Source: Hydractinia symbiolongicarpus (taxonomy: Eukaryota > Cnidaria > Hydrozoa > Anthoathecata > Hydractiniidae). Taken from it: a stretch of DNA of 64,000 bases. The notes below the pieces were generated by a model. The model saw nothing but the letters and a program-made list of their open reading frames with translations. It was not told where the DNA came from and ran no database searches. Numbering within the stretch: position 1 is the first letter of the stretch; each line of letters begins with the position of its first letter. Shown in pieces: positions 28,147 to 36,945 of this stretch. Position numbers and translations under genes: made by a program. The stretch lies in the NCBI RefSeq assembly GCF_029227915.1, contig NC_079889.1, positions 9,672,001 to 9,736,000 on the forward strand. The letters run 5' to 3'.

Positions 28147-28427
28147 TATATTTATCTATAAATGTACAAGTTAGCTAAACTTAAATGAAAGAATTATTCA
28201 ATCAATAAAATAAGTTGCATTAAATCTTAGAAGAATGTGCTTATCTATAAATGCACATAAGCTAGCTATATATATACATGAAAGAAGCATTCGAGCAATA
28301 GATATATGTTGCATAAAATGTTAGAACAATATATTTATCTAAAATGTTCATAAATTAGCTATATTTACATAAAAGAAGCATTCGAGCAAATGATACAAGT
28401 TGCATCAAATTTTAAAACAATATTTGC
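28147..28427. repeat. ~93-bp tandem repeat, three diverged copies
   Basis: Copies begin with TATTTATCTATAAATG-type sequence near 28148, 28238 and 28331. Each continues with TAGCTA, ATGAAAGAAGCATTCGAGCAA and a TTGCAT..AAA stretch. It is a different unit from the 89-bp array next to it. Confidence 0.75.
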
Positions 28428-29810
28428 ATATAATTGGGCCTAACAGCAAAAACATTGAAAGGTTCAAATTAAAAGTAAAAAACATGAGATATTTGTCTTT
28501 TGAAAAGTTTTATCTTCAAGCAAAGTTACGACTCGGTATCTGTGAAAAAGTATAAAAGCTATAAAAGACAAGGCTTTGAAATATCAAGATTCAGATAAAA
28601 CAATCTATGAAATAACATAACATCGCTATTACGTTGTCATTAAATGTCATCCCACGTACAATTGATTATGTTAAACACAGAAAAACATTTGAGTTTTTTA
28701 TAATTTAGAAAAGTTTCAAAGTACAAAGTTGAACCATACTGTGCAGAATACTTAACTGTAAAAACTAAAATTGTGAAAATACTATGTTTACAAGTGAAAC
28801 ATTATAATGTTGTTGCTTTGAGAGATTTTTCTTAAGGAAATAGCTTATCAACGTACAATAAAAGACCTTAAAAAAAACATATTTTTTTTAAGTTAGATTT
28901 AGCCCTGCTTCCTCCTTTATTAAATTTTCTCTTAAATCATGCAGATTTGGAAGACCGTTTAGAGTAGTGGTATGTTGAATGAAGATGATATCAGCACAAC
29001 AGTGTCATACCATATGGATAATATCTTAATGGGCATGCAGTTAAATGAGGAGGATCAGGGTAATGAGGCTGTCTGATGCAATATGTTGCAGGAGTATAAA
29101 TCCAAGTAAAACAGTGGGCCAGAAATCTCTCCCCTTTTTGGTATATGACAACGCTGTCCCTTTTAAATGTACTTAAGCATCATCTAGTAGACACAAAAAT
29201 CTTATCCAACTGTTAATTTTTGACAGTAGGTTGAATCTAAAGGTGGCAGGACTACTAATATTTAAATGCAGAAAATTCAAAGAGGAGTCATGTCAAAGTG
29301 TTACAAAGGGCTGATTCATAATTTAAGCTGACCATTCTACTTACAAAAATAAAGGTTTGGAAATAAAATGTACCATCATGGGTCAATTATTTTTCAACTT
29401 TCGTAGTCCAGGTACTGTGAGGAAACACGCACACCATACACCGTAGAATGTCCAGAACACTTTCAATTCACACAAACATGCCACCATATTACCTCAGCTT
29501 TTTATATTTTTTAAATACAGAAATTGAAATGCTTGTAATCTTAGCTTTTCAATACTATACTACTGACGTCTTTTGTATAACACAGTCAAAATTTAATACA
29601 ATCTGTAAATAGTAGAATATACCTTGAAATTTTGAACTATATTAAAATGAATGGGTTATTGAGAATGCAAATGATAACAATAAAGGTCATATGACGGTTT
29701 ATTTGTAAAAGCTCATTATTTTAGTATATTACATTTAAACGTAAGTCAAAAAAGGGCTAAGTAACCTAACAGTACAGATAATTCACATTGCTTGTTATAG
29801 AAAGAATTAG
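28428..29810. other. Intergenic, no gene seen
   Basis: Spacer between XRCC4 and the locus at 30148. No supported exon or repeat was recognised. The XRCC4 promoter presumably lies in or before this stretch but has no clear signature. Confidence 0.5.
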
Positions 29811-29864
29811 CTTTACCCTATTTGGTCCAGGGTGGTTCCAAAAATGGAATAGCAACTTATTAAC

Positions 29865-29881
29865 GCAGCCCTTTGGGCTGC
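29865..29881. repeat. Short perfect hairpin
   Basis: GCAGCCC, TTT, GGGCTGC: a 7-bp perfect stem with a 3-nt loop. It lies 50 bp after CCCTATTTGGTCCAGGG, which resembles the terminus of the TTAA-flanked element at 1366. Confidence 0.6.
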
Positions 29882-29994
29882 ACAGCTGCAATTAATACCC
29901 CCGTCTCAAAATAAAGTATATATATAGTCTGTAAGTCTTTAGTCTATATAAAATAACGTGCTATTCTATAGGGGAGTCAGGAGGGTTAAGTAAA

Positions 29995-30082
29995 CATTCA
30001 GGGGGTAAAAGACGGGGGTAAAAGACAGGGGTAAAAGACGGGGGTAATAATCAGGGGGGTTAAATCAATATTCAGGGGGGTT
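29995..30082 (+). repeat. G-run array upstream of a core promoter
   Basis: Six runs of 4-6 G (30001, 30014, 30028, 30040, 30054 and 30075) sit in a tandem GGGGGTAAAAGAC-like context, followed by two AATATTCAGGGGGGTTAA-like units. The array could form a G-quadruplex on the plus strand. It ends immediately before a TATA box. Confidence 0.75.
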
Positions 30083-30087
30083 AAGGA

Positions 30088-30124
30088 TATATAAAGGCAG
30101 GTAGGTCTCTGCGGTAATCAGTTG
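30088..30124 (+). promoter_or_regulatory. TATA box plus TCAGTTG initiator
   Basis: TATATAAAGGC at 30088-30098 is a near-ideal TATA box. TCAGTTG at 30118-30124 matches the initiator consensus TCAGTY at the expected distance, about 30 bp. Transcription from there would leave a 28-nt leader before the ATG at 30148. It is the best-formed core promoter in the window. Confidence 0.7.
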
Positions 30125-30147
30125 CGACTAACCTCTGGAGGGTAAAC

Positions 30148-31212
30148 ATGTCAAAGAAGATTGAACAGTTTGCTATTAAAGACAAGGAAGTATTGAAAGA
30201 AAATATCGGTGGATTAAACTTTATTTTGAGTCACGTAATCGTCTCTGGTGGAAAGTTTCATGATGCCGAAGGAGAATGTCATGATATCGAAGGATTTGGA
30301 AAAGAAGTTAGAGAATTATCAAGGCGTATGGAAAATCGTCAGATACGTTATTCCACAGAGGATGCAAAACAAGTGAAAGATACCATGGACATGCAATCGT
30401 CTCATGGAGAAGCGACGCTAACGGAAAAAGACTTATCGACAGACGAGTCATTAATAGAGCGTTCTTCAACAGAATCGGAACAATGTGTTGTGGAGGATGC
30501 ACGCAAATCAGAAAAACTGGAAACACCAACAAATGTAAAACTTGTGGATGCAAGATCGACCAAGTCATGGTCAAAAACCGCGAACATCTCGACAACCTCA
30601 GAAAGTACCTCAAGAGAAGAGAAGCTGAAAAAGAAGAACGAGACTTTGACAAAGAGGAAAATGAACTCAGAACATGCAACAAACGACACAGAAACGAAGA
30701 AGATGAAGACAAATGTGATATCTGTTACAAGAAAAAATGCACCGACGAACTACTCAACATTTAAGAAGTTAACTGAAGAAGAACTACAAAAGTTATACGA
30801 ACAAGAGATGGAAGAGCAATTGGAATTGGAACAACAAATCGAAAAAGAGAAGAAAGAAGAACGTGAACGTAAGAGACAAGATGATCTTATACGACACATG
30901 GAATGGATGAAATACAACAACAGAGCTAAACAGTATGGAGTAAACTTCGACGAGAATATTGGGATAAAGAATGGGCAGAAAAGCACGATGTATACAAAGA
31001 TCTCGATGGAACCTTTCGATGTAAGAATTGTTACAATATGTGTGACATGCAAGGAGTACATTGGTGCGAAGATCAGGAGATATACGATCCAAAACTGCCA
31101 TGCAAGCATTGCGAATATCAACCTGAAGAGCGAGAGATGCTGCAACGACAAATATTGGATGTACAAGTGGAGAAGACAAAATCAACAGATGACAGTGAGT
31201 ATAGGTAGTTAA
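30148..31212 (+). CDS. Unrecognised Lys/Glu-rich protein; coding signal alternates between two frames
   Basis: The frame from the promoter-proximal ATG stays open for 354 codons. Residues about 205-270 are a strongly charged helix (KKLTEEELQKLYEQEMEEQ and on). Elsewhere a second frame looks more protein-like. From 30483 to 30764 it has its own ATG and carries CCGGC, CKTCGC and CDICYKKKC Cys motifs with C/G-ending codons. From about 30954 to 31208 it carries RCKNCYNMC, HWCED and PCKHC, which look like zinc-ribbon ligands. The main frame in those parts is Ser/Thr/Lys-rich and bland. A good 5' splice site (ACA/GTGAGT) lies at 31195. Options: a gene broken by small indels, true overlapping genes as in compact viruses, or programmed shifting. 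The region is purine-rich, so stops are rare in several frames. I do not recognise a family. GC content is clearly above the surroundings, which suggests transferred or mobile DNA. Confidence 0.55.
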   Translation: MSKKIEQFAIKDKEVLKENIGGLNFILSHVIVSGGKFHDAEGECHDIEGFGKEVRELSRRMENRQIRYSTEDAKQVKDTMDMQSSHGEATLTEKDLSTDESLIERSSTESEQCVVEDARKSEKLETPTNVKLVDARSTKSWSKTANISTTSESTSREEKLKKKNETLTKRKMNSEHATNDTETKKMKTNVISVTRKNAPTNYSTFKKLTEEELQKLYEQEMEEQLELEQQIEKEKKEERERKRQDDLIRHMEWMKYNNRAKQYGVNFDENIGIKNGQKSTMYTKISMEPFDVRIVTICVTCKEYIGAKIRRYTIQNCHASIANINLKSERCCNDKYWMYKWRRQNQQMTVSIGS

Positions 31213-31466
31213 GTTTACTTAACTTTAGTTAATTGCTAAACGACATGGACTGGCGTTAGTACGGTAGCGCGTAGCTGTGGTTGCCATCTTAGTTTCACAG
31301 GCCTGGGCTCCAATCTTCACTTTGTTCGTTCGGCTCTTTTAGTCACGGTCTCGCTCCACGATTCCTCTTTCGCTCGTGCTAGCCAACAGTAGTTGTGGTT
31401 TTAATCGTTATTTATCTATTGTTATCCTTTAATTGGTTCAGCAAATAATAACTTACGTGACGAAAG

Positions 31467-32969
31467 ATGTTACTTGTGAGATTTCTGTGCGTGTCGATAA
31501 CGATAGTTCTTTGCGTCGCCGTTCGACGGCGTTCTGGAGGAGCTTTGCCAGTGGCTGACGCAGATACGAAGAGTCTGGCAGAATGGGCCACATTGCCAGT
31601 TCAAACTCTACGGTTAGTGTGCAATGCATTAAATTTAATTGACTCAGGATCGCCTCAAATACTTGCTCGTCGCCTGTTTTCGTTCTACAATCCGCCACAT
31701 TCGGTGGTAGCTACGTCGGTGACATCATGTATGGCCCCAATTATTCCATCAACCAACGTGGCCACGAGGTCGACCAGACTCCGCCCACGCGGCCAGCCGA
31801 CCAACACAGCAACCGGCGTTGAGTCAACTACAGTTGTGTCGTCAAATGTCTTCACTGGTCATCAGGCATCATCATCTTCGACCACCGACGTTGTCGAGTC
31901 GCCCATCCTTACAACAGATGTGGTTACAGAGTTAATTAGAGGAGAATTGCGACAATTTTTCGAGGGTCACGAGGGGGAACGACTCGCGGGAAGAGCTCCT
32001 GACATAATAGAGCAAAATCAAGCGACAGGTGACACTTATCATACTAACTCTGTTGTTGAGACTCCTATTGTACACCATTTTGTGTCTGAGCCGTTTTCTG
32101 AAGGGGGTGAGTTTCCACAGGGGGGTCTTCCTCGTCCAGCCCAGGTTGGGTTTTCCGTCGCAACCGCAGCGCGCCCTGCTCCCTTGCCGGCACTTCCTCA
32201 GGCCGTTTTGGACAAGGTTAAAAAAGGTGAGTATGTAAATTTTGATAGCTTACTGCCTGCTTTTGCCTCATCTTCAGACGAGTTTACGTTTAAGGTTCTC
32301 GGTGGGTCTAGCCCGTCAGTTGCGTTAGTTCCCAAGCAATCAAACCGCCCTAAGGTTAGTGACTTTTCATCTTGGATGTTAGCATGGAATAATTTTATCC
32401 GGTGCTTCACCTTTTTCTTTCCACATCGTGCATCCGAGCTTTTACACTATCAGTCTATCATGTGTGACTTCGCCTCACAGTTTACATTTACAGCATGGTC
32501 GACATACGATCGCATGTTTAGGTACCAAATGGCTTTTGATTCTGGTTTGTCATGGAACCGTGTAGATGACGATCTTTATAACCGTCATCTCCGAAGTGCC
32601 CCACTGCAGGTCATGTGTTTTCGGTGCCGGAATTATGGACATCTTGCATCAAGTTGCCCTCTTCGCACTGAGTCAGCAGCTGGGAACGAATCAGCACCTT
32701 CAAATTTAGCATATAGTGGGCAGCCCTTTCGTGCCCCCCAGCCTTTTCGCGCCTCACAGCGCTTTCGTGCCACACAGCCTTTTCGAGCCACGCAGACCCT
32801 CAGTAGGGCTGACACAGGTGCAGTCGGACAGGTCGATAACATCGCCACTTGTCGATACTTCAACGCACAGGGTCACTGTACGAACCAACAATGTCGCTTC
32901 GCACACCAATGCAAACACTGCAGCGACTCCCATCCTGCCTCACAATGCTCCGTTGTCCGCAAATATTAA
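31467..32969 (+). CDS. Gag-like protein of the DIRS element (SAP + zinc fingers)
   Basis: 500 residues. Residues about 36-72 resemble a SAP DNA-binding motif (SLAEWATLPVQTLRL.. followed by ILARRLFSFY). A retroviral-type zinc knuckle C-x2-C-x4-H-x4-C lies at 384-397. Five tandem PFRA-like motifs follow (about 418-442), and a C-x8-C-x4-C-x3-H finger (462-480) with a trailing CKHC..C ends the protein. The middle is Pro/Ser/Thr-rich. Role: probably binds the element's RNA/DNA and forms particles. The first 20 residues are hydrophobic and may not belong to the native protein; the true start could be spliced or further in. It overlaps the next gene by about 250 nt in another frame. Confidence 0.8.
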   Translation: MLLVRFLCVSITIVLCVAVRRRSGGALPVADADTKSLAEWATLPVQTLRLVCNALNLIDSGSPQILARRLFSFYNPPHSVVATSVTSCMAPIIPSTNVATRSTRLRPRGQPTNTATGVESTTVVSSNVFTGHQASSSSTTDVVESPILTTDVVTELIRGELRQFFEGHEGERLAGRAPDIIEQNQATGDTYHTNSVVETPIVHHFVSEPFSEGGEFPQGGLPRPAQVGFSVATAARPAPLPALPQAVLDKVKKGEYVNFDSLLPAFASSSDEFTFKVLGGSSPSVALVPKQSNRPKVSDFSSWMLAWNNFIRCFTFFFPHRASELLHYQSIMCDFASQFTFTAWSTYDRMFRYQMAFDSGLSWNRVDDDLYNRHLRSAPLQVMCFRCRNYGHLASSCPLRTESAAGNESAPSNLAYSGQPFRAPQPFRASQRFRATQPFRATQTLSRADTGAVGQVDNIATCRYFNAQGHCTNQQCRFAHQCKHCSDSHPASQCSVVRKY

Positions 32970-34545
32970 TCCAAATCCACTGCCTGTGTCTTGTCAATGT
33001 CCTGTCAATGTTGCTCTTTTTGAAAGATTGCTAAGGGAACACCCTTGTCAGTCTTTAGTGTCATTTATTATCTCTGGTTTGTCTTCTGGATTTGACATTG
33101 GTTTTCATGGCCCATGCACAGCTACCCGGCCACGCAACCTACTATCTGCACGCTCTAATTCTCAATCAGTGTGGGAGGCAATTGCTAAAGAATTAGCGCG
33201 AGGCCACACCTCAGGACCTTTTCTAAGCCCTCCAATTACGCCTCTGCATTGTTCACCTTTAGGTGCAGTACCAAAGAAAGACGGTTCTTACAGAATAATT
33301 TTAGATCTCTCCTCACCTAGAGGCAATGCTATTAATGAAGGCATATGCAAAGAAGAGTTTTCAGTGCGATATTCCACCTTCGACGATGCCCTAAAATTGG
33401 TGTCTGGGTTGGGTCCCACAGCATTTTTAGCCAAAATTGATATCAAGCATGCTTTTCGCCTTTGCCCCGTTAAACCAGCTCAATGGGGTTTATTAGGCTA
33501 CTGTTGGGAGGGTTATTACTTTGTGGACACTCGCTTGCCATTTGGCAGCCGCTCCTCACCCTTCTTGTTTAACTGTTTTGCAGATTTGTTATGTTGGATC
33601 TTCCTCACTGTGCTTGCTATTCCATTTGTGATCCATTACTTAGACGATTTCTTCCTTTGTGGGAGGTCTGCAGCAGAAGTAAATAGTTACTTGGAATCTA
33701 TTCAGTCTATGTGCACTAAACTGGGTGTCCCTATTGCGGAGGAAAAAACCACAGGACCCTCACAAACTATAACCTACCTGGGCATTGAGATCGACTCTCA
33801 GCAACAAATCATTCGCTTGCCAGCGGATAAGTACAGGGAGTTGCACGAAGCTTTATTGGTTTGGTCTGGTAGGAAGAAGTGCACCAAACGAGAATTGCTT
33901 TCCTTGATTGGCTCTTTATCTTTCGCTGCCAAAGTGGTAAAGCCAGGCAGAATGTTCCTCCGTAGGCTAATTGATTTGTCTACCACCGTTGCATCACTCA
34001 ATCATCATATCACATTAAATGGGGAGGCACGCTTAGACATTCAATGGTGGGTGGATTTTCTACCTAGCTGGAATGGTGTCTGTTTTATTCAAGGCGACCC
34101 AATCACAGCCGCTTCACTTAGCCTCTTTACGGATGCATCAGGGGTAGGATTTGGTGCTGTTTTTCGCAATAGTTGGTTCTGTGCTCCATGGCCCCCAACA
34201 TTTCATTCTTTCCACATTAATATATTGGAGCTTTTCGCAATTGTAGCAGCGGTTAGGACGTGGGGTCGCGAATGGCGTAATCTGCAGATCATCATTTACA
34301 CAGACAACGCGTCCATAGTTTATGTGTGGCGCTCAGGCACATCGCGGGATAAACACATCATGTCGTTAATTCGCCACTTATTTCTATTCACGGCGCGGTT
34401 GAACATTAATATTTTGCTTCAACATATTTCTGGACATACTAATATTGCAGCTGATCTTCTATCTCGGTTACAGGTTCGTCGATTCAAACAATGCCTTCAG
34501 ACGAGTCACCCACACCAATCGAGCCAACCATCTGGACCATCTTAG
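32716..34545 (+). CDS. Reverse transcriptase / RNase H of the DIRS element
   Basis: 609 residues from the first in-frame Met; the functional start may differ because the first 100 residues overlap the gag-like frame and are low-complexity. The RT domain (about 165-415) has GAVPKKDGSYRIILDL, the catalytic Asp in AKIDIKHAF (D242), LPFGSRSSPFLF and the YLDD box (D310, D311). RNase H (about 468-585) has all four acidic residues: D473 in LFTDAS, E505 in ILELFAI, D530 in YTDNAS and D580 in AADLLSR. The arrangement matches DIRS/Ngaro RT-RH, which lacks protease and DDE integrase. It overlaps the recombinase frame by 101 nt. Confidence 0.92.
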   Translation: MGSPFVPPSLFAPHSAFVPHSLFEPRRPSVGLTQVQSDRSITSPLVDTSTHRVTVRTNNVASHTNANTAATPILPHNAPLSANINPNPLPVSCQCPVNVALFERLLREHPCQSLVSFIISGLSSGFDIGFHGPCTATRPRNLLSARSNSQSVWEAIAKELARGHTSGPFLSPPITPLHCSPLGAVPKKDGSYRIILDLSSPRGNAINEGICKEEFSVRYSTFDDALKLVSGLGPTAFLAKIDIKHAFRLCPVKPAQWGLLGYCWEGYYFVDTRLPFGSRSSPFLFNCFADLLCWIFLTVLAIPFVIHYLDDFFLCGRSAAEVNSYLESIQSMCTKLGVPIAEEKTTGPSQTITYLGIEIDSQQQIIRLPADKYRELHEALLVWSGRKKCTKRELLSLIGSLSFAAKVVKPGRMFLRRLIDLSTTVASLNHHITLNGEARLDIQWWVDFLPSWNGVCFIQGDPITAASLSLFTDASGVGFGAVFRNSWFCAPWPPTFHSFHINILELFAIVAAVRTWGREWRNLQIIIYTDNASIVYVWRSGTSRDKHIMSLIRHLFLFTARLNINILLQHISGHTNIAADLLSRLQVRRFKQCLQTSHPHQSSQPSGPS

Positions 34546-35533
34546 TATAGCCTCACAGTACTTTCAATCTCAAGCTTTGGCACCCACTACTAGGGCCACG
34601 TATTCCACTGGTGTTGCCTCATATCAGCGATTTTGTTATAGGTGGTCTCATCCTCTCTGGCCGTTGAACGAGGATATTCTAATTCGTTACATTTCTAGTT
34701 TGGCACAACGCGTATCTCACACTACCATTCGCGTTTACATCTCAGGCTTGCAATATCACTCCATCATGGCCGGCAACTATGTTCGAATAGCAGACATGAG
34801 TCGCTTGTGTTACACCCTGCGAGGAATTAAAAGAGTCCAAGGAGCTCGTCTCACCCGGCCGCGCAGGCACCCAATTACATATCAGAATTTGTGTTTAATT
34901 CATTACCGTATTCAATTTTTACAAGCTACAGTATATGAACGACTACTTTTCAAAGCTGCTACCTCTTTGGCCTTCTTTGGCTTGTTGCGCTGCTCTGAAT
35001 ACACTTATCAATCCAGTCGTCACTTCGATCCATCCACTGATTTATTGGTTGGAGATATCCAATTTTCCGCAGACAATTCCGTCATGCTGGTTCATATCCG
35101 GTCGTCTAAAACAGATCCCTTTCGTGTTGGTTGTCAGATTAGGCTTGGCGCTAACAATAACGCAGTTTGCCCGGTTCAGTGTATGCGCCATTTCTTAGCG
35201 GTTCATCCCGGCCCAGGGTGGCCACTCTTCACTTACCAGGACTTCAAATTTTTGACTCGTCAGGACATAGTAAACCTCCTGGCTTCGTGTTTGCCTAATA
35301 TTCCACACATTAATACACATTCCTTTCGCATTGGTGGTGCCTCCGCAGCAGCATCTGCAGGGGTGCCTGACAGCACTATCCAGATTTTAGGCAGGTGGAC
35401 CAGTGATGCCTATAGACGCTATCTACTACATCTCGATGATGCACAGGTCATTGGCCTTTCTCGCAGTCTATGCACCGCTGGGCCACCTACTCGTGGGTGG
35501 AGCCGTCACACACCTTCTTCATTTTTGTTATAG
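34445..35533 (+). CDS. Tyrosine recombinase of the DIRS element
   Basis: 362 residues. An N-terminal SAM-like core-binding region (about 40-130) precedes the catalytic domain. Candidate catalytic residues are Arg182 in LLRCSEYT, Lys222 in HIRSSKTDPF, His292 and Arg295 in THSFRIGGASAAA, Trp318 in LGRWTSDAY and the nucleophile Tyr326 (spaced like H/W-x7-Y). Known: this enzyme class integrates circular cDNA by strand exchange at short identical sequences. No frameshift or stop is seen. It is the last gene of the element and is followed by terminal repeats. Confidence 0.92.
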   Translation: MQLIFYLGYRFVDSNNAFRRVTHTNRANHLDHLSIASQYFQSQALAPTTRATYSTGVASYQRFCYRWSHPLWPLNEDILIRYISSLAQRVSHTTIRVYISGLQYHSIMAGNYVRIADMSRLCYTLRGIKRVQGARLTRPRRHPITYQNLCLIHYRIQFLQATVYERLLFKAATSLAFFGLLRCSEYTYQSSRHFDPSTDLLVGDIQFSADNSVMLVHIRSSKTDPFRVGCQIRLGANNNAVCPVQCMRHFLAVHPGPGWPLFTYQDFKFLTRQDIVNLLASCLPNIPHINTHSFRIGGASAAASAGVPDSTIQILGRWTSDAYRRYLLHLDDAQVIGLSRSLCTAGPPTRGWSRHTPSSFLL

Positions 35534-35689
35534 TTTAGTTGGTGGCGCTCGTAGGCGTCACCACACCTCTTCATTTTGTATAGTTTGTCAAGTGTGGTGG
35601 TGTGGGGGAATTTGGGGGTGTGTTGTGTATTTTAAACTCATGCTGGTATTCTTAAGTAATATTTTGCTATTCATGAACTATCAATCTTA

Positions 35690-35850
35690 AGCTGTCCTTG
35701 TTGGCAGTTTGTTAGAACCTGTCTTTGTTGACAGTTTGTTTAGAACCTGTCTTTGTTGACAGTTTGTTTTACTTATATTGATTGACAGTTTGTTTATGTG
35801 ATCCTTGTTGACCACACTACATTTACGAGAAACTGTCTTAGACAGTTTGT
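35690..35850. repeat. Right-end tandem/palindromic repeats of the DIRS element
   Basis: About three units of 28 bp contain CTGTCTTTGTTGACAGTTTGTT, each with an internal CTGTC/GACAG inverted pair. A perfect hairpin AAACTGTCTTAGACAGTTT follows at 35830-35848. Further upstream, CACCACAC (35560-35567) and GTGTGGTGGTG (35593-35603) form another inverted pair. These are candidates for the element's terminal or internal complementary region. Confidence 0.6.
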
Positions 35851-36088
35851 TGTGGTCTTTGTTGACCTCTGTTACAATTAGATACAGTACACACATATCC
35901 TCCGAGACCCCTCATATCCGCCAAACTTGCAGTTTTTTATTGTTGTTTTTCGTTGAGAATATTTGAAGTTACACTAGTTTCTTTCAAAGTTCTGAACAAC
36001 GAGAAAACAAAAAAATAAAGGGAACGGCGCACATATTAAGAATGAAGCAATTTTACTATTGAGAAAAACAACTTGAACCACCCAATGA

Positions 36089-36945
36089 TTGCAACCATGG
36101 CGAGCATTTTGTAAAAAAACATTAGATGATCCGGAAAATGCAGAAGAATCCGACGCTTTTGAGGAATCATGGGCAAATGTGGATTTAGACGTTAGCAGAA
36201 ACCACAATGTTCAGCCACAAAAGGGAAAGATAGAAGCAGACTTGCAAAAAGAGCATGAGATTGAACAAGCTCATGAAGAAGAGGAAGATGCAACAGTTTC
36301 AGACAGCAACAATGACAATAATGAACCTATATATTACATGAAAACGATTCTGAAAAACGATTCAGGAAGATTATGACTGTAAATTTGGTACTACCAAATA
36401 CATGAGATGCAACATATTCAAGACAGAAACCTTCGACACACAAATGGTTGGAAATGCCACTATTCTTGAACAGCACTTGACGAAGATTAAGTGTAAAATA
36501 CTAGATATCTACAAGTCATGGGGAACAGAAAAAAAACCCACCCACGACTTCAATGAAATGAACTCCCTGAGAAACTATGACATACAACAGTCAGGGAAAT
36601 ATATTCTTATCCCAGACGTACACTCCAGTGGTGCCATTCAAAAAGTGCTAAAAGATGATGTCTTTTGTTTTTGTTGTACAAGCGGCACTTTCCCTAAAAT
36701 CAGATTATGCAGAAATTTTGGCATGTCATGGTTAAGTACGCACAAGGTGCAGAAAACAATGATCTTCTTCCACTTATTGAGGCACATATTGTTTAGACCC
36801 TGTCTCAACAGAGAAGGTAGTTTAAATAGGAATTAGAACGAAATTGCGAGTATTGGAACAAAGTCCGCCACGAGAGCTGTTGTTTTGTGATTGGACCAAA
36901 GCACGCCTCAAGAGTGGTTGCGAGAAAAAAGAAATTTTGTAGAAA
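36089..36945 (+). pseudogene. Decayed unrecognised coding region
   Basis: Protein-like sequence runs through successive frames: an acidic segment (36089-36376, with EQAHEEEEDATVSDSNNDN), a frame change near 36350-36365, then 36366-36836 with NYDIQQSGKYILIPDVHSSG. A further shift near 36690 precedes IMQKFWHVMVKYAQGAENND. After stops near 36838, ELERNCEYWNKVRHESCCF follows. The repeated frame changes suggest a dead gene or dead mobile/viral gene, though unresolved introns are possible. No family is recognised. It follows the DIRS element directly and, like 30148-31212, is Lys/Glu-rich. Confidence 0.45.

Larger units (their letters stand above)
31213..35880 (+). mobile_element. DIRS-type (tyrosine-recombinase) retrotransposon, coding part intact
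   Basis: Three overlapping plus-strand frames follow the DIRS order: gag-like, reverse transcriptase/RNase H, tyrosine recombinase. The block is richer in G+C than its neighbours. The last few hundred bases hold inverted and tandem repeats, as expected for a DIRS right end (see 35690-35850). I could not identify the matching left terminal repeat, so the outer limits are approximate. Known: these elements integrate with a tyrosine recombinase, without target-site duplication. All three proteins are free of stops and retain their catalytic residues, suggesting recent insertion. Confidence 0.85.

Noticed and set aside
30308-31185. Long minus-strand open frames (130-138 codons) opposite the 30148 locus
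   Set aside because: They are the Ser/Leu/Phe-rich antisense of a purine-rich coding strand, where stops are scarce by composition.
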